Assembly: GCA_002840715.1 (NCBI GenBank)
Contig: PHBW01000010.1
Location: forward strand, 44,675 to 108,674
Reading direction: 5' to 3'
Source of the DNA: Chloroflexi bacterium HGW-Chloroflexi-4
Lineage (GTDB): Bacteria; Chloroflexota; Anaerolineae; Anaerolineales; Anaerolineaceae
DNA: 64,000 nucleotides
The notes beneath the pieces were generated by a model. It saw only the letters and a list, made by a program, of their open reading frames with translations. It had not been told where the DNA came from and did no database searches. Below, in pieces: positions 40,201 through 48,442 of the stretch (position 1 is its first letter; each line of letters starts with the position of its first letter). The translations under genes and the position numbers were made by a program.

Positions 40201-42429
40201 CAAACTTTCTTCAGAAATGCCGGAATTGCTGCGGCGGTGTTCATTCCGCTACAAACCGCCACAAACCCCGTTGGATTTATGCTGGCGAGTACCTCCAAAA
40301 TCGGCGCACTTGACCCTAAAGACGCGCATACCTTGCAGATCATAGGCAACAGTATTGCTGTGGCCATTGAACGACAGCGGCTTTTGTTTGAAGCTCAACG
40401 CCGAGCACTTGAACTGCAAACTGCCGCCGAAATCGCCAGAGACACCACCAGCACGCTGTCACAAGATATTTTATTGAACAGAATCGTAAATCTGTTGAAA
40501 GACAGGTTCGGATATTATCATTGTTCAATTTTCCTGCTCAATGAATCCAATGAATACGCGATCATCGAAGAATCAACCGGTGAAGCTGGCAAGTTGATGA
40601 AGCAGAACAAACACAGACTGGCTGTGGGTTCCAAATCTGTGATCGGATCGTGCCTTGCAAGCGGACAACCCATCATAGTTAATGATTCCAATTTAAGCCC
40701 CATTTACTTTCCAAATCCGCTATTGCCCGAGACCCGTTCAGAAATGGGCATTCCGTTGAAAATTGGCGGCCACATCATCGGCGCTCTGGATCTTCACTCC
40801 ACCTCAACCAATGCTTTTTCAGAGAACGAATTAACAGTCTTGCAAATCCTCACCGACCAAATATCTGTTGCTATTGAGAATGCTAGAGCATTTTCAATAT
40901 CTCAAAAAGCCGTACAAGAAATGCGCGAATTGGACCGGGTCAAGAGCCAGTTCCTGGCAAACATGAGCCATGAACTGCGTACACCGCTAAACTCAGTCAT
41001 TGGCTTTTCACGGGTTATCCTCAAGGGGATTGACGGTCCGATCAACAAGGTTCAGGAACAGGATATCACCTCCATCTACAATTCTGGCATGAACCTGTTA
41101 AATATGATCAATGAGATTCTTGATTTATCCAAAATTGAAGCCGGTAAAATGGAACTTCAACTTGAGGACGTCAGCATTTCTGAAGTGATTACCAAAGCCA
41201 TTTCAACAGCTACAGGTTTAATGAAAGACAAACCCATTGAACTCATCCAAAAAATCCCAAATGAACTTCCCAAAGTCAAAGCGGATGAGATAAAACTTGG
41301 ACAGGTGGTTCTAAATCTTCTCTCGAATGCCATCAAATTTACTGAAAAAGGCACCATCACCATTGAAGTTGAAATTGTAAAAGATGAAGACCTGAACTCA
41401 GAATTGAAGGTTTTGGTGAGTGATTCTGGTGTAGGCATTGCCCCTGCTGACCAATCGAAACTCTTCCAACGCTTTTCTCAGGTAGACGATTCACCCACAC
41501 GAAAAACTGGTGGCACTGGCCTGGGACTTTCAATCTGCCGATCACTCATTGAATTGCACGGCGGCAAGATCGGGTTGTTAACAAGTCAACCAGGAAAAGG
41601 CAGTACGTTTTATTTCACGCTTCCGGTGGTTGGCTATCGTAAAGGATTGGATCTTAACGCTTTAGGCCATGGCGAAAATGTAATTCTATCGATAGATGAT
41701 GATCCCCAGGTAATAGGGCTATACGAAAGATATTTAAAGAATTATGGATTTGAAGTGATTGCCCTCACCAATCCCGCAAAAGCGGTCGAAAAAGCGATTG
41801 AATTGAAACCCTTTGCCATCACCCTAGACATCATGATGCCGCAGGTTGACGGTTGGCAGGTGCTGCATGAGCTAAAACAGGATGAACGCACTCGCGATAT
41901 TCCAATTCTGGTGTGTTCCATTCTTGAAGAAGAGGATAAAGGTTTTAATCTTGGCGCATCAGAATATCTCGTTAAACCTTTCCTGCAAGACGATCTGATC
42001 AATGCCATTCACCGTATCAATCGTGAGGGGCGTGCCATGGAAGTTTTGATCATAGACGATGACGTGAATGATCTGAAATTTGTTAAGAAGATGGTTGAAA
42101 CCGAGCCGCGCATTCATCCCACCCTGGCACAAGGCGGCAAAGTTGCACTTGATATTCTCAGAAACATGACCCCAGATTTGATAGTTCTGGATCTATTCAT
42201 GCCGGACATGAATGGGTTTGAAATATTGGATAAATTCAAATCAGATGAACGACTTGCCAAAATACCTGTAATTGTGCTTACAGGTGCTGATTTGACGCCC
42301 GATCAAAAAGCTCAATTAGCCGAATCAAGTCAATCGTTAGCTACTCATGGATTAATTAAAGAGAGTGACATTTTAAAGAATATGGAAGAAGCTCTTGAAA
42401 AAATAAAACCTCTTGCAAAAAAACAATAA
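37249..42429 (+). CDS. Giant hybrid histidine kinase with PAS, GAF repeats and two receivers
   Basis: 1726 residues from the ATG at 37249 (MSKNKIDTRLEKFFSDFNPN). A PAS-like domain lies near 30-130, followed by a Lys/Ser-rich linker. Five or six GAF domains fill roughly 240-1200 (HCSIFLLNESNEYAIIEEST and RSEMGIPLKIGGHIIGALDL in the last). The kinase H-box SHELRTPLNS has the phospho-His at 1241; the N, G1 and G2 boxes read LLSNAIKF, DSGVGI and GTGLGLS. Two receivers follow with phosphoacceptors Asp1527 (LDIMMPQVDGW) and Asp1648 (LDLFMPDMNGF). No membrane segment is visible, so the kinase is probably cytoplasmic. The repeated GAF units suggest internal duplication. It forms an operon with the ParA-like, GAF and single-receiver proteins. 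Confidence 0.93.
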   Translation: MSKNKIDTRLEKFFSDFNPNVGELDKPNIDAGENPIYAWETDPNGLITVCDGGIVKVLGLLPDQAIGNPLMSFQLSPKEQNKLRQAIQNEQLPIEIELFAKSETKSKRMVRYTIYHKLDEEGKVEGFRGYCELLEPVKKPKLRFSNSPKKSIQTSPLSEPEEAGLKKNTQELSPEFGQTSPLMAEASTDEPLKKKKPIKKRKTAFESDVIEQVRELASVDEGMTKTLTLLQETSEMDKTKSTLSVSSKDIAGLSLVKNHFNISGSVWTAQAQASFEDDKTIAIPSINGKPAILASPLKLRDEKKGVIEIIDDKPNRVWKDEDRLFLQEISHQLGLALENSQLYSTIQKELSERVKAERETLRRNKDLSNLNQFGQQLSQLVNQNQIFETIAPLVQKMMNVENLLLTIVNKEKTQFGFPVCLVNGINTSLAPRPLMQGYQEKILDDRKPLIINRNLSTVLTETKFDHSNYLPYSLLAVPLLTGDRATGVLSVFDYQNENAFDQVQIELLSSVAAQIATALENANLFNEITHALEIIEDRQRVQSNVTNAVAELSLKGSGEITSFLKSLAQASMCERVVYAEINNLAWKISASYTSPESNFKENENAYPNLAEEKLEEVLDDLNKKGWHSRTLDNASESEKKWLVANQIQSILILSVKRDNKLDGFIALEKHASSEEWKSDEIDILRTASEAFSNTLIREDLLKQLRGSLSETENLYSASHQLALASTMRDMIQAVITSFSDSEVNRGEIVLFDYNMEGRISRMTIVANTSDDSTVVHNPIGFEYAVDAYESLFSSASPVYYDYLADAAIDEMQKESFQTQGIISLAVLPLWSVNVQTGVLLLETNKPHRFSTLEKRTYPPLVDQMSTAIQNLRLFESTQIALAETELLFRISSGIANSSSMEELVALVGENAMPKNCDSLQLYIVSDARSSQSPDFSLVGTYSTGVEPRIAGHKLPASALPFLEFPTNDPIMLGNTTDASLPVVSQTFFRNAGIAAAVFIPLQTATNPVGFMLASTSKIGALDPKDAHTLQIIGNSIAVAIERQRLLFEAQRRALELQTAAEIARDTTSTLSQDILLNRIVNLLKDRFGYYHCSIFLLNESNEYAIIEESTGEAGKLMKQNKHRLAVGSKSVIGSCLASGQPIIVNDSNLSPIYFPNPLLPETRSEMGIPLKIGGHIIGALDLHSTSTNAFSENELTVLQILTDQISVAIENARAFSISQKAVQEMRELDRVKSQFLANMSHELRTPLNSVIGFSRVILKGIDGPINKVQEQDITSIYNSGMNLLNMINEILDLSKIEAGKMELQLEDVSISEVITKAISTATGLMKDKPIELIQKIPNELPKVKADEIKLGQVVLNLLSNAIKFTEKGTITIEVEIVKDEDLNSELKVLVSDSGVGIAPADQSKLFQRFSQVDDSPTRKTGGTGLGLSICRSLIELHGGKIGLLTSQPGKGSTFYFTLPVVGYRKGLDLNALGHGENVILSIDDDPQVIGLYERYLKNYGFEVIALTNPAKAVEKAIELKPFAITLDIMMPQVDGWQVLHELKQDERTRDIPILVCSILEEEDKGFNLGASEYLVKPFLQDDLINAIHRINREGRAMEVLIIDDDVNDLKFVKKMVETEPRIHPTLAQGGKVALDILRNMTPDLIVLDLFMPDMNGFEILDKFKSDERLAKIPVIVLTGADLTPDQKAQLAESSQSLATHGLIKESDILKNMEEALEKIKPLAKKQ

Positions 42430-42519
42430 ATCCTTTTGTTTATTTATTGATATCCTCTTTATTACAGGTATTTGTTTAAAAAGTTAACTAAACCACAAAA
42501 CAGTAAACAATGCCATTGT

Positions 42520-42568
42520 AAAACTTCAATACAGACTGTCAAATAACAGCTTACTGTATTGGAGTTTT
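42520..42568 (+). promoter_or_regulatory. Leader hairpin before the broken FGE gene
   Basis: AAAACTTCAATACAG (42520-42534) pairs with CTGTATTGGAGTTTT (42554-42568) with one G-T pair; an inner CTGT/ACAG hairpin lies in the loop. A T-rich tract follows. It resembles the leader of the second FGE gene at 44547-44588 in loop sequence (ACTGTC..ACAGC) and in the paired TTCAAT/ATTG arms. It may be an attenuator or the terminator of the kinase operon. Confidence 0.6.
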
Positions 42569-42590
42569 ATTAATTTTCAGGGAGGTTAGA

Positions 42591-44446
42591 ATGAGGAAAT
42601 ATAAAAAATTATATACGTTATTTGTTTTGTTCGGAATACTGTTTGCAGTCATAGCTTGCAATTTGCCATTCAAAATCGTGCCCAACTTTACACCAACCCC
42701 TGCGATAGAAGTAAGTGATACATTACTGCCGTCTACAATAACACAAAATCCGATAGAGACTATTCTGGTTACAAAAACTCCCCACGATCAAGCGTTGGTT
42801 CTTGATACATCACCCACTATAGGATCAGTCTTAATGTGGATGGATTTCAGCAACTTTGTTTTTATCCCCCCGGGTGAGTTTAACATCGGAAAAGGGACTG
42901 GTGATCAAACAGACTATTCACCACTTCATCAGGTAAAACTGGATGCTTTTTGGATACAGCAATCGGAAGTCACCAATCTACAATACGCACAATGTGTCGC
43001 AGATGGCAGATGCAGTGCTCCCATTCAGGATCCTGAAGTACCTTTTTGGTTTGCGAATCCTTTCGACGGCAATCATCCTGTGGTGGAGCTTTCATGGTTT
43101 CAAGCCAGGGACTATTGCAGCTATATTCATGCCCGCCTACCCACTGAAGCCGAGTGGGAAGCAGCGGCACGTGGCTCCGAGGGCAAATTAAATCCGTGGG
43201 GAGGAGATAAGCCGAATTGTAGCTATATGAACTTCAATGGATGCCTTGAACCTCCAAAACCCCAAGCCATCCTTTCTTATACTTATGGTAGAAGTGATTT
43301 CTTTGTCTACGATTTGGCCGGAAACGTCGCTGAATGGGTGGAAGATTAGTATGCAAAAGATTTTTATACTTCGTCACCAACCGAGAACCCGACAGGACCA
43401 ATGGATGGAAGGAAAAAAGTTTATCGAGGCGGCAGTTACAATTCACCGATTGATGAAATTGGGTCTTTCATTAGGTTTGCGGCAGAACCTGAAAACCATG
43501 CAGCTTATATCGGGTTCCGCTGTGTTTTGAGTTCAGATCAAATTGAAAACCCAACTTATTCGATAGGTCAACCCTGTCAGGTAATTAGCATGAATGAACT
43601 AACCGAATTGTTGCCTACATCCACACCGTTCCCTTGTTCTTCTGCAACAGTAAATGGATATTGTCAACTTTTAGGCGGCAAACCATCTTACGGAATCGAA
43701 CTGCTGCAATCTAATTGTCTCAACAACAGTTTACATTCGATGATGGCAAATCTACAGCCTTTGACATGTTCAACTATTTCCTTATCAGATGGCAGCAACA
43801 AATATGAATGCACCTTTCCAGACATGGCTCAAGGCATAAACGTTAATATGAACTATTGTCATGAAATCGACATTCCGGTTGTCCAAAAAGCCTGTCCAAT
43901 AGGTTATCAATATGACAAGAATAAGAATTTGTGTGCAATTACTGAAACAACAATCCCCAATCCACCCTGCCCGAAAGGTTTTCTAGAGGTTGGCTCGTTT
44001 GGTTGCCTCCAATACTTAATAGTGAAAATCTTACATGTCCGGTAGGGTATTATTCTCTTAAAACTGATACAACCACCGTTTGTTTACCTCATAACAAATG
44101 CCTGCTATCAGATGATTTGAGTACTTGCAATAACACGCTCTGCGCGGCTGGTCAAAAATTTGATTCTCAAATGAATTGCTGCAATACTTCAGACTCACCC
44201 AAGATTGTTTGCCCGACAAACCTGATTTTTGACCAAAACCAAAATATATGCGTCAACCCAGACCTATTTCCAGAAAAATGTCTGTCCACCTCAGTGAAAA
44301 TTCCTTTTTGCCCCACGCTGACCCCATCACCCGTACCAACCAAAGTCCCTGATGGTAAAAGCTGTTCTGATTATACTGATGGATATGATTGCATTAATAA
44401 TGGTTGTAATTGGGCAGAAGGACAATTCTATTGCCTTAATCCTTGA
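42591..44446 (+). pseudogene. FGE-sulfatase-domain lipoprotein, broken by a stop and a frameshift
   Basis: The frame from 42591 starts with a lipoprotein signal ending AVIAC, then a linker and the FGE/SUMF1-type domain (IPPGEFNIGKGTGDQTDYSP, LPTEAEWEAAARG, DLAGNVAEWVED). At 43347 a TAG replaces the TGG codon of the intact copy, and the same frame resumes in step (YAKDFYTSSPTENP, KVYRGGSYN). Near 44007, in GGTTGCCTCC, one base is missing, shifting the frame for the Cys-rich end (ENLTCPVGYYSL to YCLNP). With both lesions repaired it would be 618 residues, essentially the length of the intact neighbour (617). It is a recent tandem duplicate in decay, unless both lesions are sequencing errors. 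Confidence 0.88.
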
Positions 44447-44546
44447 AAAATATAAAACTAAAATACTTCCAAACTATCCATTGTTTTAATATTTTTACAC
44501 TCTATAATAATTAATAAGCTCATTAATTACATAAGAATTAAACACA

Positions 44547-44588
44547 GCTTCAATGCTGACTGTCTCGAACAGCCTTACGCATTGAAGC
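44547..44588 (+). promoter_or_regulatory. Leader hairpin before the intact FGE gene
   Basis: GCTTCAATGC (44547-44556) pairs perfectly with GCATTGAAGC (44579-44588). The loop has CTGT..ACAG again, as in the hairpin at 42520-42568, although stem bases next to it differ (ATACAG/CTGTAT against ATGC/GCAT). Both are about 20 bp upstream of the respective gene. The pattern suggests pairing kept under base change. Confidence 0.6.
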
Positions 44589-44607
44589 ATTTTGTTAATG
44601 GGAGGGT

Positions 44608-46461
44608 ATGATGAAAAGAAACCTGAAACTCAAAATGATTTTTGTATTAATGGTGTCGGTACTCGCATTATCCTCATGCAATTTACCTTTTAAGATAGTT
44701 CCCAATGTTTCCACAACGCCTCCGCCAGCGGTTGTATCAACCCCTTCGCCACAAGTTTCATCACAACCCACTTTAGATTCTGGTAGTGAAACACCGACAC
44801 CAGAAACACCGCTCAATTTGGCAGACATTGTGCCAGTATCAGGGTCAGTTCTCACCTGGATAGATTTCAGTAACTTTGTCTATGTGCCGGCCGGTGAGTT
44901 TAACATGGGTAAAGAATCATTAACGCCGGTAGATTATGCCCCTGTTCACAAAGTCGATCTGGCAGGTTTTTGGATCCATCAGGCAGAGGTAACCAACCAA
45001 CAATATGCAAGTTGTGTTCAAGCGGGTGAGTGTAGCGCTCCAAATAAAGAGTCTGGTTATCCTTATTGGTATTCTCTGTCTTCTGAAGCAAATTCCGCTG
45101 TCGTTGGCGTAACCTGGGATCAAGCTCAGAAATATTGTGAATACATCGAGGCTCGTTTGCCAACTGAAGCTGAATGGGAAAAAACTGCCAGAGGCACACA
45201 AGAAAAAACTTATCCCTGGGGAACAGATCTACCAACCTGTACCCTTTTGAATTTTAATAATTGTCTGCCCACGCCTAAACCAGGAGAGGTCAGATCTTAC
45301 ATGGCCGGTGCAAGTGAATATGAGGCACTGGATCTGGCAGGGAATGTTTTTGAATGGGTCAGCGATTGGTATGCTGCAGACTATTATTCAAAAACATCTA
45401 TCTCAAACCCGCTTGGCCCCGAATCAGGAATATATAAGGTATATCGCGGCGGCGGTTTCCTCTCTGACGAGCAGGATGTTTCAGCAACCATGCGGTTCTT
45501 TACGGAACCTGTGCAGCATTCTGCTGATCTTGGTTTTCGCTGCGTTTTAATAGGCAACTATTCCAATCATCCAACTAAAATCCAGATTCCTCGACCATGC
45601 GAAGTATTGCCAATTGCCCAGCATCAGCCCGAAATGCAACCCACGTGGACTCCAATGCCCTGCGATTCCCCTTATATTTCTGGAAATTGCTATCTTACAA
45701 GCTCTGGAGGGCCAATCACCTCAATTTACATCCAACAATCCAACTGCCAAAGTAATAAACTCAAGGATTTTGTATCTTCAACAATTATTGATTTGAACTG
45801 CACTGGTCCAAACATCATTGGAGATTCCAAATCTTATACCTGCAATGGTAAAAACATGATTCAAGGCTCAACCGTGGATCTTTCTTATTGTCACAAGTTT
45901 TCCTTCCAATTGATGGCACCCACCTGCCCGGTTGGCTATACCTTCGATAGTCTCTCGAAATTCTGTCTTCCATCTGCCAGCCCCTGGCTGCCTGAACCAC
46001 CCTGCCCGGTTGGCTATAAAGAAACTGCCGGACAATGTTTGCCTGATGCAGCTGTTCATCAAGGCTGCCCTGCTGGTTTTTACTATTTCTTGAATATGAC
46101 CGGACCAAATACCTTTGAAGAACTCTGTATGCCTTTAGATGACTGCCTGCTGCCCAATTCTAAAGAACCTTGTGAACCACCTGTTTGCCCAGCCGGACAA
46201 ACCTACGATACAGCCAACAATTGCTGTTCACTCCCCAAAAAATTACGGGCAGTCTGCCCGGTTGGTTTTGGTATTCAAGAAGATCCAGTAACAAATCAAT
46301 TATTCTGCGATTTACCCGATTTGTTCCCACCTGAATGTGAGACCAGTCAGGTCAAGATAGCTTTTTGCCCCACAATAACACCAACTCCAACGCTAATTCC
46401 TCAGCAAAATTGTTATTGTGATCCAAAGATTATTGCTTTTTGTAGTTTAATTTGTGACTAG
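44608..46461 (+). CDS. FGE-sulfatase-domain lipoprotein with Cys-rich C-terminus
   Basis: 617 residues. A signal with lipobox LSSC predicts a lipoprotein, then comes a Pro/Thr-rich linker (about 25-75). The formylglycine-generating-enzyme-like domain (about 80-310) shows VPAGEFNMGKE, GFWIHQAEVTNQQYASCV, RLPTEAEWEKTARG, NVFEWVSDWYAADYY, KVYRGGGFL and ATMRFFTEPVQHSADLGFRC. True FGE activity needs specific Cys residues that I cannot confirm, so a non-catalytic binding role is as likely. The C-terminal 250 residues hold many Cys in CPVGY/CPAG repeats, perhaps disulfide-linked. Two adjacent ATGs (44608, 44611) follow GGAGGG. It is the intact twin of the gene at 42591. Confidence 0.88.
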   Translation: MMKRNLKLKMIFVLMVSVLALSSCNLPFKIVPNVSTTPPPAVVSTPSPQVSSQPTLDSGSETPTPETPLNLADIVPVSGSVLTWIDFSNFVYVPAGEFNMGKESLTPVDYAPVHKVDLAGFWIHQAEVTNQQYASCVQAGECSAPNKESGYPYWYSLSSEANSAVVGVTWDQAQKYCEYIEARLPTEAEWEKTARGTQEKTYPWGTDLPTCTLLNFNNCLPTPKPGEVRSYMAGASEYEALDLAGNVFEWVSDWYAADYYSKTSISNPLGPESGIYKVYRGGGFLSDEQDVSATMRFFTEPVQHSADLGFRCVLIGNYSNHPTKIQIPRPCEVLPIAQHQPEMQPTWTPMPCDSPYISGNCYLTSSGGPITSIYIQQSNCQSNKLKDFVSSTIIDLNCTGPNIIGDSKSYTCNGKNMIQGSTVDLSYCHKFSFQLMAPTCPVGYTFDSLSKFCLPSASPWLPEPPCPVGYKETAGQCLPDAAVHQGCPAGFYYFLNMTGPNTFEELCMPLDDCLLPNSKEPCEPPVCPAGQTYDTANNCCSLPKKLRAVCPVGFGIQEDPVTNQLFCDLPDLFPPECETSQVKIAFCPTITPTPTLIPQQNCYCDPKIIAFCSLICD

Positions 46462-46497
46462 GGTTTAGTCTCCATAATCCTGGAGGTAAGTTAACAA

Positions 46498-46527
46498 AAA
46501 ACAGACTTCATTGAGAAGTCTGTTTTT
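46498..46527. terminator. Terminator between the FGE gene and tRNA-His
   Basis: ACAGACTTC (46501-46509) pairs with GAAGTCTGT (46515-46523) around a 5-nt loop, followed by T residues. A-rich bases precede the stem, so it can also stop transcription of the minus-strand tRNA-His. Confidence 0.85.
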
Positions 46528-46535
46528 CTGTCAGG

Positions 46536-46608
46536 GGTGGCTAATGGGGGTCGAACCCACAACCCTCGCATCCACAGTGCGATGCTCTGCCATTGAGCTA
46601 TAGCCACC
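46536..46608 (-). tRNA. tRNA-His (anticodon GTG)
   Basis: On the minus strand the sequence folds as G-1, acceptor GTGGCTA/TAGCCAC, TA at 8-9, D arm GCTC/GAGC, anticodon stem TCGCA/TGCGA around CTGTGGA (anticodon GTG) and T arm GTGGG/CCCAT with loop TTCGACC. The discriminator is C, and G-1 is encoded, as expected for tRNA-His. It lies 10 bp downstream of hisS on the same strand and may share its transcript. Confidence 0.95.
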
Positions 46609-46618
46609 GGCTGAAGGG

Positions 46619-47887
46619 TTAGACAAGCATTTGCTTGATCTTTGCTAATGCATCTTCGCGCATGAGGGTTTCTTGTGAACCGCTTTTCAGGTCTTTTATA
46701 GTCACTTTGCCTTCAGATTCTTCATCCGGACCGATCACGACCGCAAGTTCAATGCCGAGTCGGTCCGCATATTTAAATTGTTTCTGCAATTTTGATACTT
46801 CAGGATAGCAAATCGTCTTAATCCCGTTTGAGCGTAACTCTGATGCAAACCCAACAGAACTCAACATCAACGATTCATCAAACACAGTGACCAACGTTGT
46901 TTTTTCAAAAGCGCCAAACTGCGGCAGTAACCCGTATTTTTCAAGAATCACGGTCATCATCATATCGCCCATGGCAAAACCAACGCCGCCAAGCGGAGAA
47001 CCGCCTACATCACCAATCAGATTGGAATAGTGGCCGCCACCTAAAACAGATCGTCCATCGCCACCCACATCCCAGGCTTCAAACACAAGCCCGGTGTAAT
47101 AATCCAATCCTCGGATAATCTTGGGATCGTAGACCACATATTCTTCAAAACCCATTTTTTTAAGGATTGAGAAAACCTTGCTCATGTACTCAGACTGCCG
47201 CCAAAGTTCTTTGTTTTCAAGCAGCTTGACCACACCTTCAAGTTGGGTTTGCGTTAATCCAGCCTCCAGTGCTGTGGCTTCCCATTTGTTGTAAGGTAAT
47301 TTATCTTTTCGGTCAATTAATCTAAAGACAGCTTTTTTTAAATCACTGACAACGCCTAATTTTCCCAATTCGGCATCAATCAGCTCACGGTGATTGACCA
47401 AAATCTTCACCTGGTCTGGGGTCACATTTACAGATTTCAGAAAATTTACACAAATACCGACCAACTCAGCATCTGCCTCTGCAGATTCAATGCCGATCAT
47501 ATCGATATTCCATTGGAAGAATTCGCGCGAACGTCCCTTCTGCGGACGCTCATAGCGCCAGAAAGGACCAAATGACCACCAGCGCAGCGGATAAGTCAGT
47601 TCATTTTGTTTTTGAGCCACCATACGGGCAAGTGAAGGTGTTAATTCAGGACGAAGTGTAATAAGATCGCCGCCGCGGTCTGGAAAGACAAAAGACTGCT
47701 CTTTTACCAGTTCTTCACCAGATTTTGCGGCATACAAATCAATTTTTTCAAGAAAGGGACCGTCCCATTCTTCATATCCAAATTGAGCCGCTGTAGCTTC
47801 AATCTTCGCATACAACCAGCGTCTTAATTCCATCTGCCTGGGATAAAACTCCCTGGTTCCTTTAACAGGCTGAATCAACGTTTTCAT
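46619..47887 (-). CDS. hisS: Histidyl-tRNA synthetase
   Basis: 422 residues, the standard bacterial length. Class II motif 2 region is WWSFGPFWRYERPQKGRSRE with FFQWNIDMIG, and the His-specific loop IRGLDYYTGLVFEAW is clear. GGHYSNLIGDVGGSPLGGVG and FAMGDM correspond to motif 3. The C-terminal anticodon-binding domain (about 330-422) follows. The start at 47887 is preceded by GAAGGATTT. The cognate tRNA-His lies just downstream. Confidence 0.97.
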   Translation of the reverse strand: MKTLIQPVKGTREFYPRQMELRRWLYAKIEATAAQFGYEEWDGPFLEKIDLYAAKSGEELVKEQSFVFPDRGGDLITLRPELTPSLARMVAQKQNELTYPLRWWSFGPFWRYERPQKGRSREFFQWNIDMIGIESAEADAELVGICVNFLKSVNVTPDQVKILVNHRELIDAELGKLGVVSDLKKAVFRLIDRKDKLPYNKWEATALEAGLTQTQLEGVVKLLENKELWRQSEYMSKVFSILKKMGFEEYVVYDPKIIRGLDYYTGLVFEAWDVGGDGRSVLGGGHYSNLIGDVGGSPLGGVGFAMGDMMMTVILEKYGLLPQFGAFEKTTLVTVFDESLMLSSVGFASELRSNGIKTICYPEVSKLQKQFKYADRLGIELAVVIGPDEESEGKVTIKDLKSGSQETLMREDALAKIKQMLV

Positions 47888-47969
47888 CTTAAATCCTTCA
47901 ATACTTTCATTTGATAATTGATTTTAGCATAATTGATACCTGCCTTGCATTTTCGTTCATAGTTATCTC

Positions 47970-47999
47970 TTGTCAATTATGATGTGTATAAAGTATCAT
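47970..47999 (+). promoter_or_regulatory. Candidate promoter of the hydrogenase locus
   Basis: TTGTCA (47970-47975) and TATCAT (47994-47999) are separated by 18 bp, 45 bp before the first gene at 48044. The -10 is imperfect, so the call is tentative. Confidence 0.4.
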
Positions 48000-48043
48000 A
48001 TCGAAAGAGAATTATAGTTTTGTAACCATAGGCAGGATGTTTT

Positions 48044-48424
48044 ATGAATGTTAAGGAATTAATAACATTAATTGACGGTCATCTTTGTAATCCCTCTGCG
48101 AATCTCGATCGTGAGGTCAAAGGCGGCTGCGGTGCCGATTTAATGAGCGATGTGCTGGCTTCCATTCAACCTGAAGCTGTTTTGCTGACCGGATTATGCA
48201 ACCCTCAGGTCATTCGAACATCTATGATGGCGGATGTGGCGGCAGTGATTATTGTAAGAGGCAAAACACCTCCAAAAGAAACGATTGATCTTGCCAGCCA
48301 GGAAGAATTGGCATTAATCTCATCACCTTTTGGAATGTTTGAGCTTTGCGGCAGATTACATCGCGCCGGATTGCCCAGCCTTGAAAGAGCCGTAGGAGAT
48401 GAACCCTGCTCTTGTGATGAATAA
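48044..48424 (+). CDS. DRTGG-domain protein 1
   Basis: 126 residues of the small DRTGG type: LITLIDGHLCNPSANLDREV, GGCGADLMSDVLASI and PEAVLLTGLCNPQVIRTSMM. The C-terminus holds CGRLHRAGLPSLERAVG and ends in CSCDE. DRTGG proteins of this length occur next to CBS-HATPase and hydrogenase genes in other anaerobes; their function is unknown, perhaps nucleotide or redox sensing. The next gene starts 18 bp later. A homologous, shorter copy (49443-49784) follows it. Confidence 0.85.
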   Translation: MNVKELITLIDGHLCNPSANLDREVKGGCGADLMSDVLASIQPEAVLLTGLCNPQVIRTSMMADVAAVIIVRGKTPPKETIDLASQEELALISSPFGMFELCGRLHRAGLPSLERAVGDEPCSCDE

Positions 48425-48442
48425 GTCGTAATCAGGAGGAAA

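Noticed and set aside
43237..43530. Separate gene inside the broken FGE copy
   Set aside because: It is an out-of-frame shadow. The FGE similarity continues in the original frame on both sides of the TAG.
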